Numbered from the stretch's first letter, positions 17,438-26,928 are shown. The stretch: DNA of 64,000 nt from Paenibacillus sp. SYP-B4298 (GCF_027627475.1 NZ_CP115484.1:4258501-4322500); one strand, 5' to 3'. Program-made: numbers and translations. The notes: generated by a model from the letters alone, not told the origin.

Positions 17438-20400
17438 TCAGATCGCCTTTAAGCTTGCTGCGTCAAACTTGAATTGGACAATGTATTCATTATCGTAGTC
17501 AAGCCCTGGAACCCCCGTAACAATTACATGCGTATAGGCATATAGCTTATCAGTCAAGCCAGTAACTTCAAATTGCACTACACGGGTATCCTTTGCCTTG
17601 TCCTCGCTAATGGTCTTGACTTCAACGAATTTGGAGGCGTCATGGTTGACATTGCCTGGATCGACCTTGAGCGACTTGATCCAGCTTGCGTTTTTCAAGG
17701 TCAGCGTCACCGTATATTTGTCCCCATCAACCTTGACCGAAGCTGGCTTCAGCGTATATTCATCCATAACCGATTGGTTCTCGGTCTTATCCTTCAATAC
17801 AGTGTAGCTTAGACTGTACTCGCCGTTCGCGATGCCCTTGGCATTGACGGCTTCACTAGGCTTAGCCGGATTCTGTGGCTGCGATGGCTCCTGCGCCTCC
17901 GTTGTCGGCTGCGAAGCAGGTGCTTGCGGCTGCGATGCGCCGTTGCCCCGCACATTCGTCATCGCCAGAATAACAGCTACCGCTTCAGCTCTCGTCGCTT
18001 TCGCATTCGGGACGAACTTGGTTGGAGTCTTGCCGCTCATCAGTCCGGCTTGGACGGCGGTAGCAATCTGCGCCTGGGCCCATTGCGGCATTTGCCCCTT
18101 GTCTTCAAAGCTGAGCGCCGTTGCCGCTGCAAGCGGCAGCCCCGATGCGCGCACGATCATAGCCGCCATCTCCGAGCGGGTAATGAGGCTGTCCGGACGG
18201 AAGGTCTGATCCGCGTAACCGCCGATAATGCCAGCTCCCACCGCTTGAGCTACATAGCCTTGAGCCCATGCCGGAATCTGTGCGGCATCCTTGAAGGCCA
18301 GCTCGCCAGCCTTGCCGTCCAGCTTCAGCGCTCTGGCGATCATGGCTGTAAATTCGCCACGTGTCACCGAGCCATTCGGACGGAACGTGCCGTCATTGTA
18401 CCCGGTTACGAAGCCTTCTGCCAATGCTTTCTCAATGGCCGACTTGGCCCAGTGACCCTCGATGTCCTTCAGCTTGGCACCTGCGGTGGAGGAGCCATTC
18501 GCCGCCTCTCCCTCCCCTGCAGTATCCTTGCCGCCAGTGGAGGAAGCTCCTTGCTTGCGCAGGCTGTTCTCGTTGAAGGTGAACGTCACATCATGATAGC
18601 TGTAGGTATTGTCGCCCAGTGTGATCCGCAGGCGTCCATGTACCGCCTTCGACAGATCGTTCACCTGGAACTCCACATATTTTTGTCCGTCTTTCTCAGC
18701 AATCTTGGCACGCTCCGTCTCCGTGCCACGCTCTACGCGAAGCTCGCTGATTTGTTCATTTTTCAGTACAGCGGAGAAATACGTTTTGCCGTAGGCATAG
18801 GTGACGGTACCTGGATGAACGAATTGGCTATCGACATCCGACTTGGTCGACGTACCTTTCTTCAATACGGAATAATCTACATCGTAGACACCTGACTTAT
18901 ATTCTGTGCTCGACACGCCGTTACTGCCTGCGGATGCAGAATATGCAGAGATGCTGCCAAATTTCAAATGCACATCGTACTCATGGTCGTACAGGCCGTT
19001 GTTGCCGTCAAAGTTCGGCCAGTACACCTTGACCCAGCCCTTCAGCGGCTTCGTCAGATCGCTAACCTCGAACTCCACGGTGCGTGTGTCCTTGTCTTTA
19101 TCCGTCGCAACAGTGGATGGCGACACCATCGAACCGTTGCGGTCAACCTTGAAGCCGGTAATATATTGGCTGTTCTTCAATGTAATCGATACATAATTGC
19201 GTCCATTGTCTACACGCAAGGTAGCAGGGTGCTCTACATAACCGTCCATGACTGAGGTCGAAGAGGTATTATACTTCAACACTTCGTACTGAATGTTATA
19301 CTTCCCATCCTTCGTTTCTGTCCCAGTCCCCGGATTGCTTCCATTCCCCGGACTTCCACTACCCGGATTTCCACTGCCAGGATTCCCTGTGCCGGGATTT
19401 CCAGTACCCGGATTCTCGCCTCCCGGCTGTTCTCCATCGTCAGTCAGCACCGGCTTGGCGCTATCGAAGCTGAACGGGATGACTTGAGCCTGTCCGCCTT
19501 GAGTCACGGTCAATCTGTAGCTTGCGGTCAGATCCGCCAATTCGTACTTGACGGGAACCGCTGCCGCCAGCACGCTCACCAGCGACTTGGCGCTGGAGCT
19601 TGTGCCCACTGGATCGATGACGATATAGCCGCCCTGTCCACCCGCACGCTCCAACTTGTTGATCGTCACTCCATCCTTCATCGTGAAGGCCAATGTCTTG
19701 GTGCCGTCCTCCTGAACTGCCAGCTTGGGTGCTTCATTCAGCACGACTTCGAGCGCGTCGTTAGCTGCCTCATCGCTGCCCTTCAGCTCGACGACATAGC
19801 TTCCCTTCTCCACCTTGGACAGGTCCGTCAGCTTGATGCTGTCCTTGTTGAATACGAAACGGATGTTATGGGTGGCTTTGTAGGCTCCGACCTGAATCTC
19901 GACTTTCCCCTTCAACACATTATCCAGGGATTTCACCTCGAACACTGCCTCACGGGTGCTATTCGTCGAATCTTCACTTACCGTATCGACATTTTTATAG
20001 TTGTCTCCTTCGCTATTCACCTGAACAGCCTTGACCTGATCGCTGTTTTTGATGGTGAAGTGAACGTAGTATGTTCCGTTAATAATGCTGAGGTGACGAT
20101 TCAGGAAATAGTCGTCCATTTTGGATACGACATCGTTATTATCCTGCATGACAACGAAGTCGAATGTGTATTTTACTGGCTCTACATGGATGACAGAGCC
20201 CTCAAAACTTGCGACTGCGGCCTTTAATGCCGCCACAGCCTGGTCTACCTGCAGTTGCAGCACCTTGTCATTGCTATTCACCTTGCCAGCCGCCTCAATT
20301 GCTGCTTGCAGCGCAGCTTTCGCTCCAGCAGGGTACTGTCCGCTTTGAGCGCCTTCTGTTGCTCCATCATGCTTGGCCTGCGCCGCCTGAATCGCCGCTT

Positions 20401-21895
20401 GCAGTTCGCTCTTATCCGCAGTTGGCGCGCCCTTCAGCTCAAAGCCAAGAGCCACATCATATTCGTTGTCATACAACATATCCGGGGTGATCTGCCAATA
20501 GATTTTGACCCAGCCCGCGACTCGCTCTGACAGCTCTTGAATTTCAAACTGTATCGTGCGCGTATTGGCTGCCTCGTCTTTGGACACGGTCTGCGTCTCT
20601 GTCATTTCGCCGTTCTGCTTGACCTTGAAGCTCGTAATCTCCTTGCTTTGCTTCAAAGTAAACGATACATACATTTTGTCATCCTTAACGGTCAATTTAC
20701 CGCTCTCCGGAATGACATAATCATACATGACCGACTGAATATCGCTATGCTCCTTGTAGATCATAAAATTCAACGGATAAACCCCGGACTCTCCCGGTGC
20801 TTCAGGGGACTCCGTCACCACTGACGCTTTGAAGACCGCCAGAGCCTTCTCCAGCGTCTCTGCTGCTTCGTCTACCTGGGCTTGCGTAGCGAACACATCC
20901 GAATTGACAGTCGATGCTGCAAGGCTCGCTTCCTCCAGCTTCGCCTTGGCCTCGGCCGGATATTGGCCCGGTTCCGACCCAACAACGGCCTCCTCTAACT
21001 GCTGTTTGACGGCAGCTAGAGACGCCTTCAACGCAGTTGCATTGGCCGCCTGAAAATTCAAACGAATGTCATGATCCATCTCATACGGCCCATTAGGAGT
21101 TACTGTCGAAATATGCACGCGAGCCGGAACCAGCTCCTCCACACTGTCAATTGTGAACTCGACAACACGGGTTTTTGCATCGGCATCCGCAGAGACCGTC
21201 GTAGCCTCGGTCATATCTGCGCCCACTTTCAAGCTAGTTACGATTGAGCTGTTGTTAATGGTGAATTGCACCTTCGTCTGTGTACCGCTCACGATCAGCT
21301 TGGCCGGCTTATCAAAATAATCATTCATGCTGGACAGCTTGCTGTCGCTCTTGTGCAATGCCGAAAAATAGATCTCAGATTCCACAGGAAGCTCCGGCGT
21401 TTCTGTATGTACCGGTTGAATACTGCTCTCATCAAATTGAAGCTGCACGATGTACTTGCTGTCATAGCCTATAGAAGGAACAACGACATGCATGGAAGCA
21501 TTCAACTTGCTAGAGAGGTCGTTCACCTGGAACTGAACGAGGCGAGTGTCGTGTTCGGTATCCTTGCTGATCTCTGTCACCGCCACAAACCCATCAGGGT
21601 TCTCTCTCCCCACTCCATTAGAATCTACGGACAGTGACTGAATCGAGCTGCTGCTTTTTAAGGTCAGCGATACGCTCTTCTCATCGCCATCGATGGTCAG
21701 CGTGGCTGGCTTTTCTACATACCTCTCCATTTGCGACGCTTCATCCACGCCGTCCTTCAGCACCTTGAAGGCAATCGTGTACTCGCCGTCTTGAAGTGCA
21801 GAGCTATCTGCCTGTACAGCCGGGAATGGGATTGAGCCTAGCAGAACGAGAATCATTGCGAACATGGAAAAATATCGTTTGAATCCGGTTTTCAA
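17438..21895 (-). CDS. Giant multi-NEAT, SLH-anchored heme-binding surface protein
   Basis: A 1485-residue secreted protein (signal peptide 1-29) read from TTG 21895, which has AAAGGAG 9 bases upstream. NEAT domains lie at about 36-158, 172-283, 370-487, 573-690, 863-980, 1000-1112 and 1357-1483, plus a degenerate one at 698-812. FIVAR-like helical spacers sit at about 289-358 and 495-566, a Gly/Pro/Asn linker at 823-860, and three SLH domains at 1142-1312. Domains 1, 3, 5 and 7 keep the heme ligand motif YxxxY (YDSKY, YDNEY, YDHEY, YDNEY) and the S-x4-Y lip; the others carry Y-x3-H or weaker variants. SLH domains bind pyruvylated wall polymer, replacing the sortase anchor of Isd proteins. 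It is encoded between the small NEAT protein and the ABC importer. Confidence 0.93.
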   Translation of the reverse strand: MKTGFKRYFSMFAMILVLLGSIPFPAVQADSSALQDGEYTIAFKVLKDGVDEASQMERYVEKPATLTIDGDEKSVSLTLKSSSSIQSLSVDSNGVGRENPDGFVAVTEISKDTEHDTRLVQFQVNDLSSKLNASMHVVVPSIGYDSKYIVQLQFDESSIQPVHTETPELPVESEIYFSALHKSDSKLSSMNDYFDKPAKLIVSGTQTKVQFTINNSSIVTSLKVGADMTEATTVSADADAKTRVVEFTIDSVEELVPARVHISTVTPNGPYEMDHDIRLNFQAANATALKASLAAVKQQLEEAVVGSEPGQYPAEAKAKLEEASLAASTVNSDVFATQAQVDEAAETLEKALAVFKASVVTESPEAPGESGVYPLNFMIYKEHSDIQSVMYDYVIPESGKLTVKDDKMYVSFTLKQSKEITSFKVKQNGEMTETQTVSKDEAANTRTIQFEIQELSERVAGWVKIYWQITPDMLYDNEYDVALGFELKGAPTADKSELQAAIQAAQAKHDGATEGAQSGQYPAGAKAALQAAIEAAGKVNSNDKVLQLQVDQAVAALKAAVASFEGSVIHVEPVKYTFDFVVMQDNNDVVSKMDDYFLNRHLSIINGTYYVHFTIKNSDQVKAVQVNSEGDNYKNVDTVSEDSTNSTREAVFEVKSLDNVLKGKVEIQVGAYKATHNIRFVFNKDSIKLTDLSKVEKGSYVVELKGSDEAANDALEVVLNEAPKLAVQEDGTKTLAFTMKDGVTINKLERAGGQGGYIVIDPVGTSSSAKSLVSVLAAAVPVKYELADLTASYRLTVTQGGQAQVIPFSFDSAKPVLTDDGEQPGGENPGTGNPGTGNPGSGNPGSGSPGNGSNPGTGTETKDGKYNIQYEVLKYNTSSTSVMDGYVEHPATLRVDNGRNYVSITLKNSQYITGFKVDRNGSMVSPSTVATDKDKDTRTVEFEVSDLTKPLKGWVKVYWPNFDGNNGLYDHEYDVHLKFGSISAYSASAGSNGVSSTEYKSGVYDVDYSVLKKGTSTKSDVDSQFVHPGTVTYAYGKTYFSAVLKNEQISELRVERGTETERAKIAEKDGQKYVEFQVNDLSKAVHGRLRITLGDNTYSYHDVTFTFNENSLRKQGASSTGGKDTAGEGEAANGSSTAGAKLKDIEGHWAKSAIEKALAEGFVTGYNDGTFRPNGSVTRGEFTAMIARALKLDGKAGELAFKDAAQIPAWAQGYVAQAVGAGIIGGYADQTFRPDSLITRSEMAAMIVRASGLPLAAATALSFEDKGQMPQWAQAQIATAVQAGLMSGKTPTKFVPNAKATRAEAVAVILAMTNVRGNGASQPQAPASQPTTEAQEPSQPQNPAKPSEAVNAKGIANGEYSLSYTVLKDKTENQSVMDEYTLKPASVKVDGDKYTVTLTLKNASWIKSLKVDPGNVNHDASKFVEVKTISEDKAKDTRVVQFEVTGLTDKLYAYTHVIVTGVPGLDYDNEYIVQFKFDAASLKAI
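19322..19420 (-). repeat. Coding tandem repeat, Gly-Pro-Asn linker
   Basis: Within the giant NEAT gene, about five near-identical 18-base units encode GTGNPG/GSGNPG hexapeptides (residues about 826-858). It forms a flexible hinge between NEAT domain groups and is a likely site of length variation between strains. Confidence 0.7.
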
Positions 21896-22055
21896 TTGAA
21901 TACGCTCCTTTATCCTCTGTGATTACAAGTACAAACCTAGAGCTTCTTACTGTTGTGTGATTATACGATCATACGGCTGGCTGATCACTATTAGGACGCG
22001 CTGTGCGATTGTCAGCTTCTATATGTGTTCTCGCCTCGTCCTTGCCAGATTCAGA

Positions 22056-23210
22056 TCAACTCTTGGCGCCTCGTCTCATCCTGCGCGCCAGCAGCAGTCC
22101 CGACAACGCCAGCAGTACGACCAACACTATGATAGGGATGGTGCTTCCAGCAGAAGAATTGGCCGCCTGCACTGCAGGAGCTGCCACATCGCTAGAAGTC
22201 TGGGCATCGATCGACTCGCCCTTCTCCGTATCCGAGTTGCCCGACTCGGCCTTCACAGCAACTGGCTCCGTTGATGGCTGAACCGGGCTGCTGTCCTCGC
22301 TGCTTGGCACCGCTTCATCCGCCCTGCTATCATCCTGCTTCGCCCCGACTCCACCAAGCTTGCTGTTCTCTTGCTTCACCTCAGCTTCAGCCTGCTTCGT
22401 ATCCTGCTGAGCAGAATCACCAGACTTGCTGCCCGATCCGGTTGATTCCCGGTCGGTTCCGGCGGTCGACGTCTCTGTAGCTGCTGGCTTCTCTGCGGCT
22501 TCTTGCTTATCTGTAACCGCCTGCTTACCCGCAACTGTCTGCTTGTCTGCCACTGTCTGCTTGTCTGCAACCGCCTGTATATCTACGACTGCTGGCTTGT
22601 CTGTAACTGCTTGCTTGTCTGCGGCCACCTGTTGATCTGCAACTGCTGGCACTGAGCTATCCTTGGCCCCCGTCGCCGGCTTCGCAGTCTCCTCGGACTT
22701 CGCAGGCTTGCTCTCTTGCGGCTTGACGCTGTCCGCTGCCTTCACAAGCTTCAGCGTGTCCAGATCAAAGCGGAAACGGATCGTATAATCATGGTCATAA
22801 TCGATCGATTCCACCGTGACATGAATCTTGGACAATAACGGCTCTTCCAAGCTCGTCACTGTAAATTCAGTCACTCGGGTATCTGCCTTCTCGTCGGTGC
22901 TGATCACCTTGACATCATCGTAGCCGCTCCCGGTCTTCGTCTTGAAGTCTGTAACCCATTGGCTATGGTTAATCTTCATGCGCACGGTCAGCTTGCCTTG
23001 ATCGACAATGACGGTCGCCGGCTTCTCCCAGTAATCATTGGCCATGGACGCCGAGTCGTTCTCCGCCTTTAGCACCGTATAATCAATCGTGTAGGTGCCA
23101 CTCTCATAATCCGATGCTGCCACAGCAGCCGCAGGCTGCCCAAGCGCCAGCACCCATACTAGCAGCAGCACGGCCGAAATGCTCCACCATCTGGTCATTT
23201 CCTCCAACAC
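22056..23210 (-). CDS. Single-NEAT membrane-anchored heme-binding protein
   Basis: A 384-residue protein with a signal peptide (to about residue 32), one NEAT domain (about 36-152) carrying S-M-A-N-D-Y and YDHDY heme motifs, a long charged low-complexity linker with eight hexapeptide repeats (189-236), and a C-terminal transmembrane helix (IPIIVLVVLLALSGLLLA) with basic tail. It resembles IsdC-type proteins but lacks an LPxTG or NPQTN sorting signal. GTG 23210 follows AAGG; ATG 23198 is an alternative but GGAGG is too close to it. It is the first gene of the minus-strand heme operon behind a Fur box and would hand heme across the wall to IsdE. Confidence 0.9.
   Translation of the reverse strand: MLEEMTRWWSISAVLLLVWVLALGQPAAAVAASDYESGTYTIDYTVLKAENDSASMANDYWEKPATVIVDQGKLTVRMKINHSQWVTDFKTKTGSGYDDVKVISTDEKADTRVTEFTVTSLEEPLLSKIHVTVESIDYDHDYTIRFRFDLDTLKLVKAADSVKPQESKPAKSEETAKPATGAKDSSVPAVADQQVAADKQAVTDKPAVVDIQAVADKQTVADKQTVAGKQAVTDKQEAAEKPAATETSTAGTDRESTGSGSKSGDSAQQDTKQAEAEVKQENSKLGGVGAKQDDSRADEAVPSSEDSSPVQPSTEPVAVKAESGNSDTEKGESIDAQTSSDVAAPAVQAANSSAGSTIPIIVLVVLLALSGLLLARRMRRGAKS
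22503..22646 (-). repeat. Eight coding hexapeptide repeats
   Basis: Eight consecutive 18-base units encode AVADQQ, VAADKQ, AVTDKP, AVVDIQ, AVADKQ, TVADKQ, TVAGKQ and AVTDKQ. They form a charged stalk between the NEAT domain and the membrane anchor. Their near identity suggests slippage expansion. Confidence 0.8.
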
Positions 23211-23225
23211 ACCGCCTTAGAAAGT

Positions 23226-23244
23226 AATGATTATCATTCTCATT
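23226..23244. promoter_or_regulatory. Fur box of the minus-strand heme operon
   Basis: aatgattatcattctcatt matches the 19-bp Fur consensus (GATAATGATwATCATTATC) at most positions and lies just upstream of the single-NEAT gene. Iron-loaded Fur binding here would shut off the five-gene operon 23210-14531. Confidence 0.85.
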
Positions 23245-23614
23245 AAAGTCGCAAAAAAAATATCCTCGCGGGATACAATAACCAATCTCTCTCCTTACGT
23301 ACCTCCCCGTCCGCAGCCTGCCCTCCCTTCAATCCACACATGCACCATGGACAGAATAAGACATCCACTTACGCAACATGCACTTGGCTGATTGCTTGAA
23401 TGCTCTGCTACCCTATCATCAACTGGTCAGGCGCCAGTGGAAACTCATTGATTCGCTGGGGGATTCCCAGCACTATCCAAGTCCACTTACGGTTAAAATA
23501 CTAGCTTAACGCTTCGTCCATTGTCAAGACTTTTATCTTTATCTCATTCAAACAGAGCTTCGCGTTGGCTATGCATCATAAAAAGCAGACTTGCAGCAAA
23601 AATGAAAATGCGTG
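23245..23614. other. Divergent intergenic region between the two heme operons
   Basis: No gene. Two small hairpins are visible (actgg/ccagt at 23422-23438 and gctgggg/tcccagc at 23455-23471), with no T run. Fur boxes flank the region on both sides. Confidence 0.4.
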
Positions 23615-23643
23615 TTGACAACAATAATGATATTCATTATCAT
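23615..23643 (+). promoter_or_regulatory. Promoter with overlapping Fur box, plus-strand heme operon
   Basis: TTGACA (23615-23620) is followed after 17 bp by TATCAT (23638-23643). A Fur box, aataatgatattcattatc (23623-23641), fills the spacer and the -10, with a perfect 17-bp palindrome at its core. Fur binding would directly block RNA polymerase. Confidence 0.9.
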
Positions 23644-23722
23644 TTAGGTCAGGTGTCCGTATGGAAATCGTTGTATATCGTGTCTTACACTGAATTACTT
23701 TATCCCTACTCAGGAGGCTGCA

Positions 23723-24703
23723 GTGAGAACGAGATTAATTACCCTGATGTTGCTCTGTGCAGCTATATTTACTCTCTCTACAGGCTGTGCATCACATGAA
23801 GCGAGCACTACCGCATCGGCTGGCTCGGTCGACCCCTCGGCTGAATCAACGGCTATGACCGTTCACATTACCGATTTTGCCGGGCGCAGCCTTGCGTTCT
23901 CAGCTCCGCCTGTCCGTATTGCAGCGCTAAGCAATGGGGATCTGAACACGGTCTATGCCCTGGGCGGCACACTGGTCGGGAGACCAACCAGCTCACATGT
24001 CGCCGTGCCCGAAGCGGAGTCCGTTCCTCAGATTGGTACGACCCACAGCATAGATTTGGAGAAGATAGCCCTGCTTCAACCCGAGGTTGTGCTAGGCAAC
24101 GAGCCGCTTAACAGCAAGGATATTGCGGCAGTAGAGAGCGTCGGCTCTCAGATGATGCTGACCTCGGCTAATTCCGTCGACGACATCAAGCGCCAGATTG
24201 AGCTGCTGGGGGCCTTGCTGGATAAGACAGCCAAGGCGCAGGAGCTGATTCAGGAGCTGGATGCCAGGATCGCTCAGCTACAGAGCGCCCAGCCTGCGGA
24301 TAAGCCGCGCGCCCTTATCGTCTACGGCGCTCCGGGTACCTATATGGCGGCGCTGCCGAATTCGATTAGCGGCAATATCGCGGAGCTGGTCGGCTTCACC
24401 AATATCGCCGCAGGCTACCCGAGCCTGGAGAACTATCCGCAATATGCCCAGTTAAGCACGGAGCGCATCATTGAGGCCAACCCGCAATATGTGTTTATTA
24501 TGGGTCATGGCAACCCGGAGGAGGTTACAGCAGGATTCCTGACCGAGATGGAGCGCAATCCGGCCTGGAACAGCATTGATGCGGTCGTCAACAACCGCGT
24601 GACTGTGCTTCCATCCGATCTGTTCGGAAGCAACCCAGGGGCGAGAGTGATGGAGGCGCTGGATACACTCCAGGCCATTCGGAGTAAGGCGGCAGCCCCG
24701 TGA
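23723..24703 (+). CDS. Heme ABC transporter substrate-binding lipoprotein (second system)
   Basis: A 326-residue lipoprotein starting at GTG 23723, 5 bases after GGAGG. The lipobox LSTGC puts the lipidated cysteine at residue 22. The binding fold shows VHITDFAGRSLAF, VRIAALSNGDLNTVYALGG and the inter-lobe segment ERIIEANPQYVFIMGHGNPEE, closely similar to the minus-strand IsdE-like protein (PDIILRAAHGMPEE). It should deliver heme to the permease encoded next, whose start overlaps its stop. Confidence 0.88.
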   Translation: MRTRLITLMLLCAAIFTLSTGCASHEASTTASAGSVDPSAESTAMTVHITDFAGRSLAFSAPPVRIAALSNGDLNTVYALGGTLVGRPTSSHVAVPEAESVPQIGTTHSIDLEKIALLQPEVVLGNEPLNSKDIAAVESVGSQMMLTSANSVDDIKRQIELLGALLDKTAKAQELIQELDARIAQLQSAQPADKPRALIVYGAPGTYMAALPNSISGNIAELVGFTNIAAGYPSLENYPQYAQLSTERIIEANPQYVFIMGHGNPEEVTAGFLTEMERNPAWNSIDAVVNNRVTVLPSDLFGSNPGARVMEALDTLQAIRSKAAAP

Positions 24704-25698
24704 TGAATGCAGATCAGCGCAGCCGACGGAGAAAATGGGCATTCGCTATCATCCCCTGTGCCGTGTTGCTCGTATCCTTATATGGTCTGGGTTATGGCTC
24801 TGTATCGATCTCCCCGGCTGAAATCTGGAGCGTATGGATGGGCGGCGGTCAACCCGCTCATGAGAAGATTGTTATGGATCTGCGCCTGCCCCGCGTGCTG
24901 ATCGGCTTGCTGGTTGGGGGCTGCCTGGCAGCATCCGGCGCCCTGCTGCAGGGGGTGATGAAGAATCCGCTCGCTGATCCGGGTATTATCGGGGTCTCGG
25001 CGGGCGGTGGCCTCGCTGCGATCATAACGATGATCGTGCTGCCGCAGTTCGGGTATCTGCTGCCCGCCGCTGCCTTCATAGGCGCTCTGTGCACGGCCAT
25101 GATCATCTACGGACTAGCTTGGGAGAACGGCGCCTCCCCCTTGAAGATCATTCTGGCGGGAGTTGCCATCAACGCGCTGCTGGGCGCAGCGACTAATGGC
25201 TTCATGGTGATCTACAGCGATCGGGTACAGGCCGTTCTGCCCTGGCTGTCAGGCGGACTGAACGGCAAGAGCTGGTACGAGTTCAGCTTTATGGCGCCGT
25301 ATGCACTCGTTGGCCTGCTGCTCACCTTTACCGTCATCAAGCCGGCCAATCTGCTGCAGCTTGGCGACGATTCTGCCCAACTGCTGGGACAGCGGGTAGA
25401 GCTTCAGCGCTTTCTGATCATATTGCTCGCGGCATTTCTGGCCGGCACTGCCGTCAGTGTCGCTGGCCTGATCGGATTTGTCGGGCTGGTTGTGCCGCAC
25501 GCCATCCGCCTGATGATCGGCGAGGATTATCGCTATCTGCTGCCACTGTCCATCCTGTCTGGCGCAGCACTGGTCGTCTTCGCGGACACGGTCGCCCGCT
25601 CGTGGTTCGACCCGATTGAGCTGCCGGTAGGTATTCTGCTAGCTGCTCTGGGCGCGCCATTCTTTCTATATCTGTTGAAGAAACGGAGGATGATGTGA
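24703..25698 (+). CDS. FecCD-family heme ABC transporter permease (second system)
   Basis: A 331-residue BtuC-fold permease with [38 protein letters not shown] and [19 protein letters not shown]. The stop of the lipoprotein gene and the start here overlap (TGATG context), and its own stop overlaps the start of the ATPase-monooxygenase gene, so the three genes are translationally coupled. GTG 24700 is an alternative start one codon upstream. Confidence 0.92.
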   Translation: MNADQRSRRRKWAFAIIPCAVLLVSLYGLGYGSVSISPAEIWSVWMGGGQPAHEKIVMDLRLPRVLIGLLVGGCLAASGALLQGVMKNPLADPGIIGVSAGGGLAAIITMIVLPQFGYLLPAAAFIGALCTAMIIYGLAWENGASPLKIILAGVAINALLGAATNGFMVIYSDRVQAVLPWLSGGLNGKSWYEFSFMAPYALVGLLLTFTVIKPANLLQLGDDSAQLLGQRVELQRFLIILLAAFLAGTAVSVAGLIGFVGLVVPHAIRLMIGEDYRYLLPLSILSGAALVVFADTVARSWFDPIELPVGILLAALGAPFFLYLLKKRRMM

Positions 25699-26819
25699 TG
25701 ACAGCGATTATGACCCACCATGTCGAGCTTAACCGGGGCCACTTCAAGCTGGCGGATATATCGCTCTCCATTCCGCAAGGCAAGATGACTGCGATCGTCG
25801 GGCCTAACGGCTCCGGCAAATCAACGATGCTCAAGCTTATCACCCGGCTGCTCGTCCCGGACGGAGGCGAGGTGTGGATTGGACAGCGACAGGCCAAGGA
25901 GTACGCCGCCAAGGAGCTGGCCACCACCGTCTCGATGCTGCCTCAGTCCAGGGACTGGCTGCCGGAGCTGACGGTGCGGGAGCTGGTCGCCTATGGCCGT
26001 TCCCCGCATAAGGGCATGTTCCGCAGTCGGCTCACCCCCGAGGATACAGAGGTGATCGAGTGGGCGCTGGACATCACCGGAACCAGGCGTCACGAGGGGC
26101 GCATGCTCCAGACGCTGTCGGGCGGAGAGCAGCAGAAGGCCAGAATTGCGATGGCACTCGCACAGAAGACCGATATTTTGCTCCTGGATGAGCCGACCAC
26201 TTATCTGGACATTGCCCATCAGTTGGATGTGATGGAGACGCTGCAGCGCATCAACCAGGAGTACGGGATAACGGTTCTGCTGGTGCTCCATGATCTGCAG
26301 CAAGCCGCCCATTATTGTGATTATCTGATCGCGATGAAGCAAGGGCGCATCGTGACCTCTGGACAACCGGAGTCGCTGCTCACTCGCGAGTTTTTCCAGC
26401 ATGTCTATGAGATCGACGCCAAAATCAAGTTCGAGGACGGTTACCCCGTCATTGTTCCCTTAAAAACAAAACGATTAGGAGAGTGTGACCATATGGTTAT
26501 CGTTACAAACACCAGCAAAATCAAGCCGGGCAATGCCCATCTGCTCATTGAGCGTTTTGATCGCGTAGGCAAGGTAGAAGAAATGGAGGGCTTCCTCGGT
26601 CTGGAGGTGATGCTGACACAGAATACGAAGGAATTCGAAGAGGTCACTGTCAGCACACGCTGGGTATCCAAGGACGCCTTCCAGGCCTGGACGCGCAGCT
26701 CTGCCTTCAAGGAATCTCATGCTCATCGCAATATTCCGGACTACATCCTGGATAACAAAATTTCCTTCTACGATGTCAAAATCGTTCGGAACCCGCTTCC
26801 GGTAGCCTCTGGCGAATAA
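25698..26819 (+). CDS. Fusion: heme ABC transporter ATPase + IsdG-type heme monooxygenase
   Basis: A 373-residue protein. Residues 1 to about 262 are a FecE-type ATPase (Walker [10 protein letters not shown], signature [10 protein letters not shown], Walker [13 protein letters not shown], switch LVLHDLQQ). Residues 266-373 are a complete IsdG/HmoB-family monooxygenase that starts at its own methionine. Counting from that methionine, the catalytic Asn6, Trp66 and His76 fall at the same numbers as in S. aureus IsdI (from memory). There is no stop between the parts. AGGAGAG lies 9 bases before the internal ATG 26493, so a free monooxygenase could also be made. ATG 25698 has GGAGG 8 bases upstream. 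Heme would be imported and degraded for iron by products of one cistron. Confidence 0.92.
   Translation: MTAIMTHHVELNRGHFKLADISLSIPQGKMTAIVGPNGSGKSTMLKLITRLLVPDGGEVWIGQRQAKEYAAKELATTVSMLPQSRDWLPELTVRELVAYGRSPHKGMFRSRLTPEDTEVIEWALDITGTRRHEGRMLQTLSGGEQQKARIAMALAQKTDILLLDEPTTYLDIAHQLDVMETLQRINQEYGITVLLVLHDLQQAAHYCDYLIAMKQGRIVTSGQPESLLTREFFQHVYEIDAKIKFEDGYPVIVPLKTKRLGECDHMVIVTNTSKIKPGNAHLLIERFDRVGKVEEMEGFLGLEVMLTQNTKEFEEVTVSTRWVSKDAFQAWTRSSAFKESHAHRNIPDYILDNKISFYDVKIVRNPLPVASGE
26477..26495 (+). promoter_or_regulatory. Internal ribosome binding site and start inside the fusion gene
   Basis: AGGAGAG (26477-26483), nine bases, then ATG (26493-26495) in frame with the upstream ATPase. The spacing is ideal for independent initiation of the IsdG-type domain. 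Confidence 0.7.
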
Positions 26820-26863
26820 GAGTACCACCCTCGCCTTCCCTCCCGGCAGACTAATCCGAAACA

Positions 26864-26928
26864 GCAACGCCCGCAGAAGCATCCATGCACGGGAATCGTG
26901 CAGGCAGATGCATTCTGCGGGCGTTGCC
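26864..26928. terminator. Long hairpin between convergent heme operon and tyrS
   Basis: A 15-bp perfect stem (gcaacgcccgcagaa 26864-26878, complement 26914-26928) with a second inner stem (gcat...atgc, cgtgc). There is no strong T run on either side, but its place between convergent genes fits a bidirectional terminator. Confidence 0.6.

Noticed and set aside
22490-22660. Repeats as a CRISPR array
   Set aside because: Units are 18 bases, contiguous, in frame and encode a hexapeptide stalk; there are no spacers.
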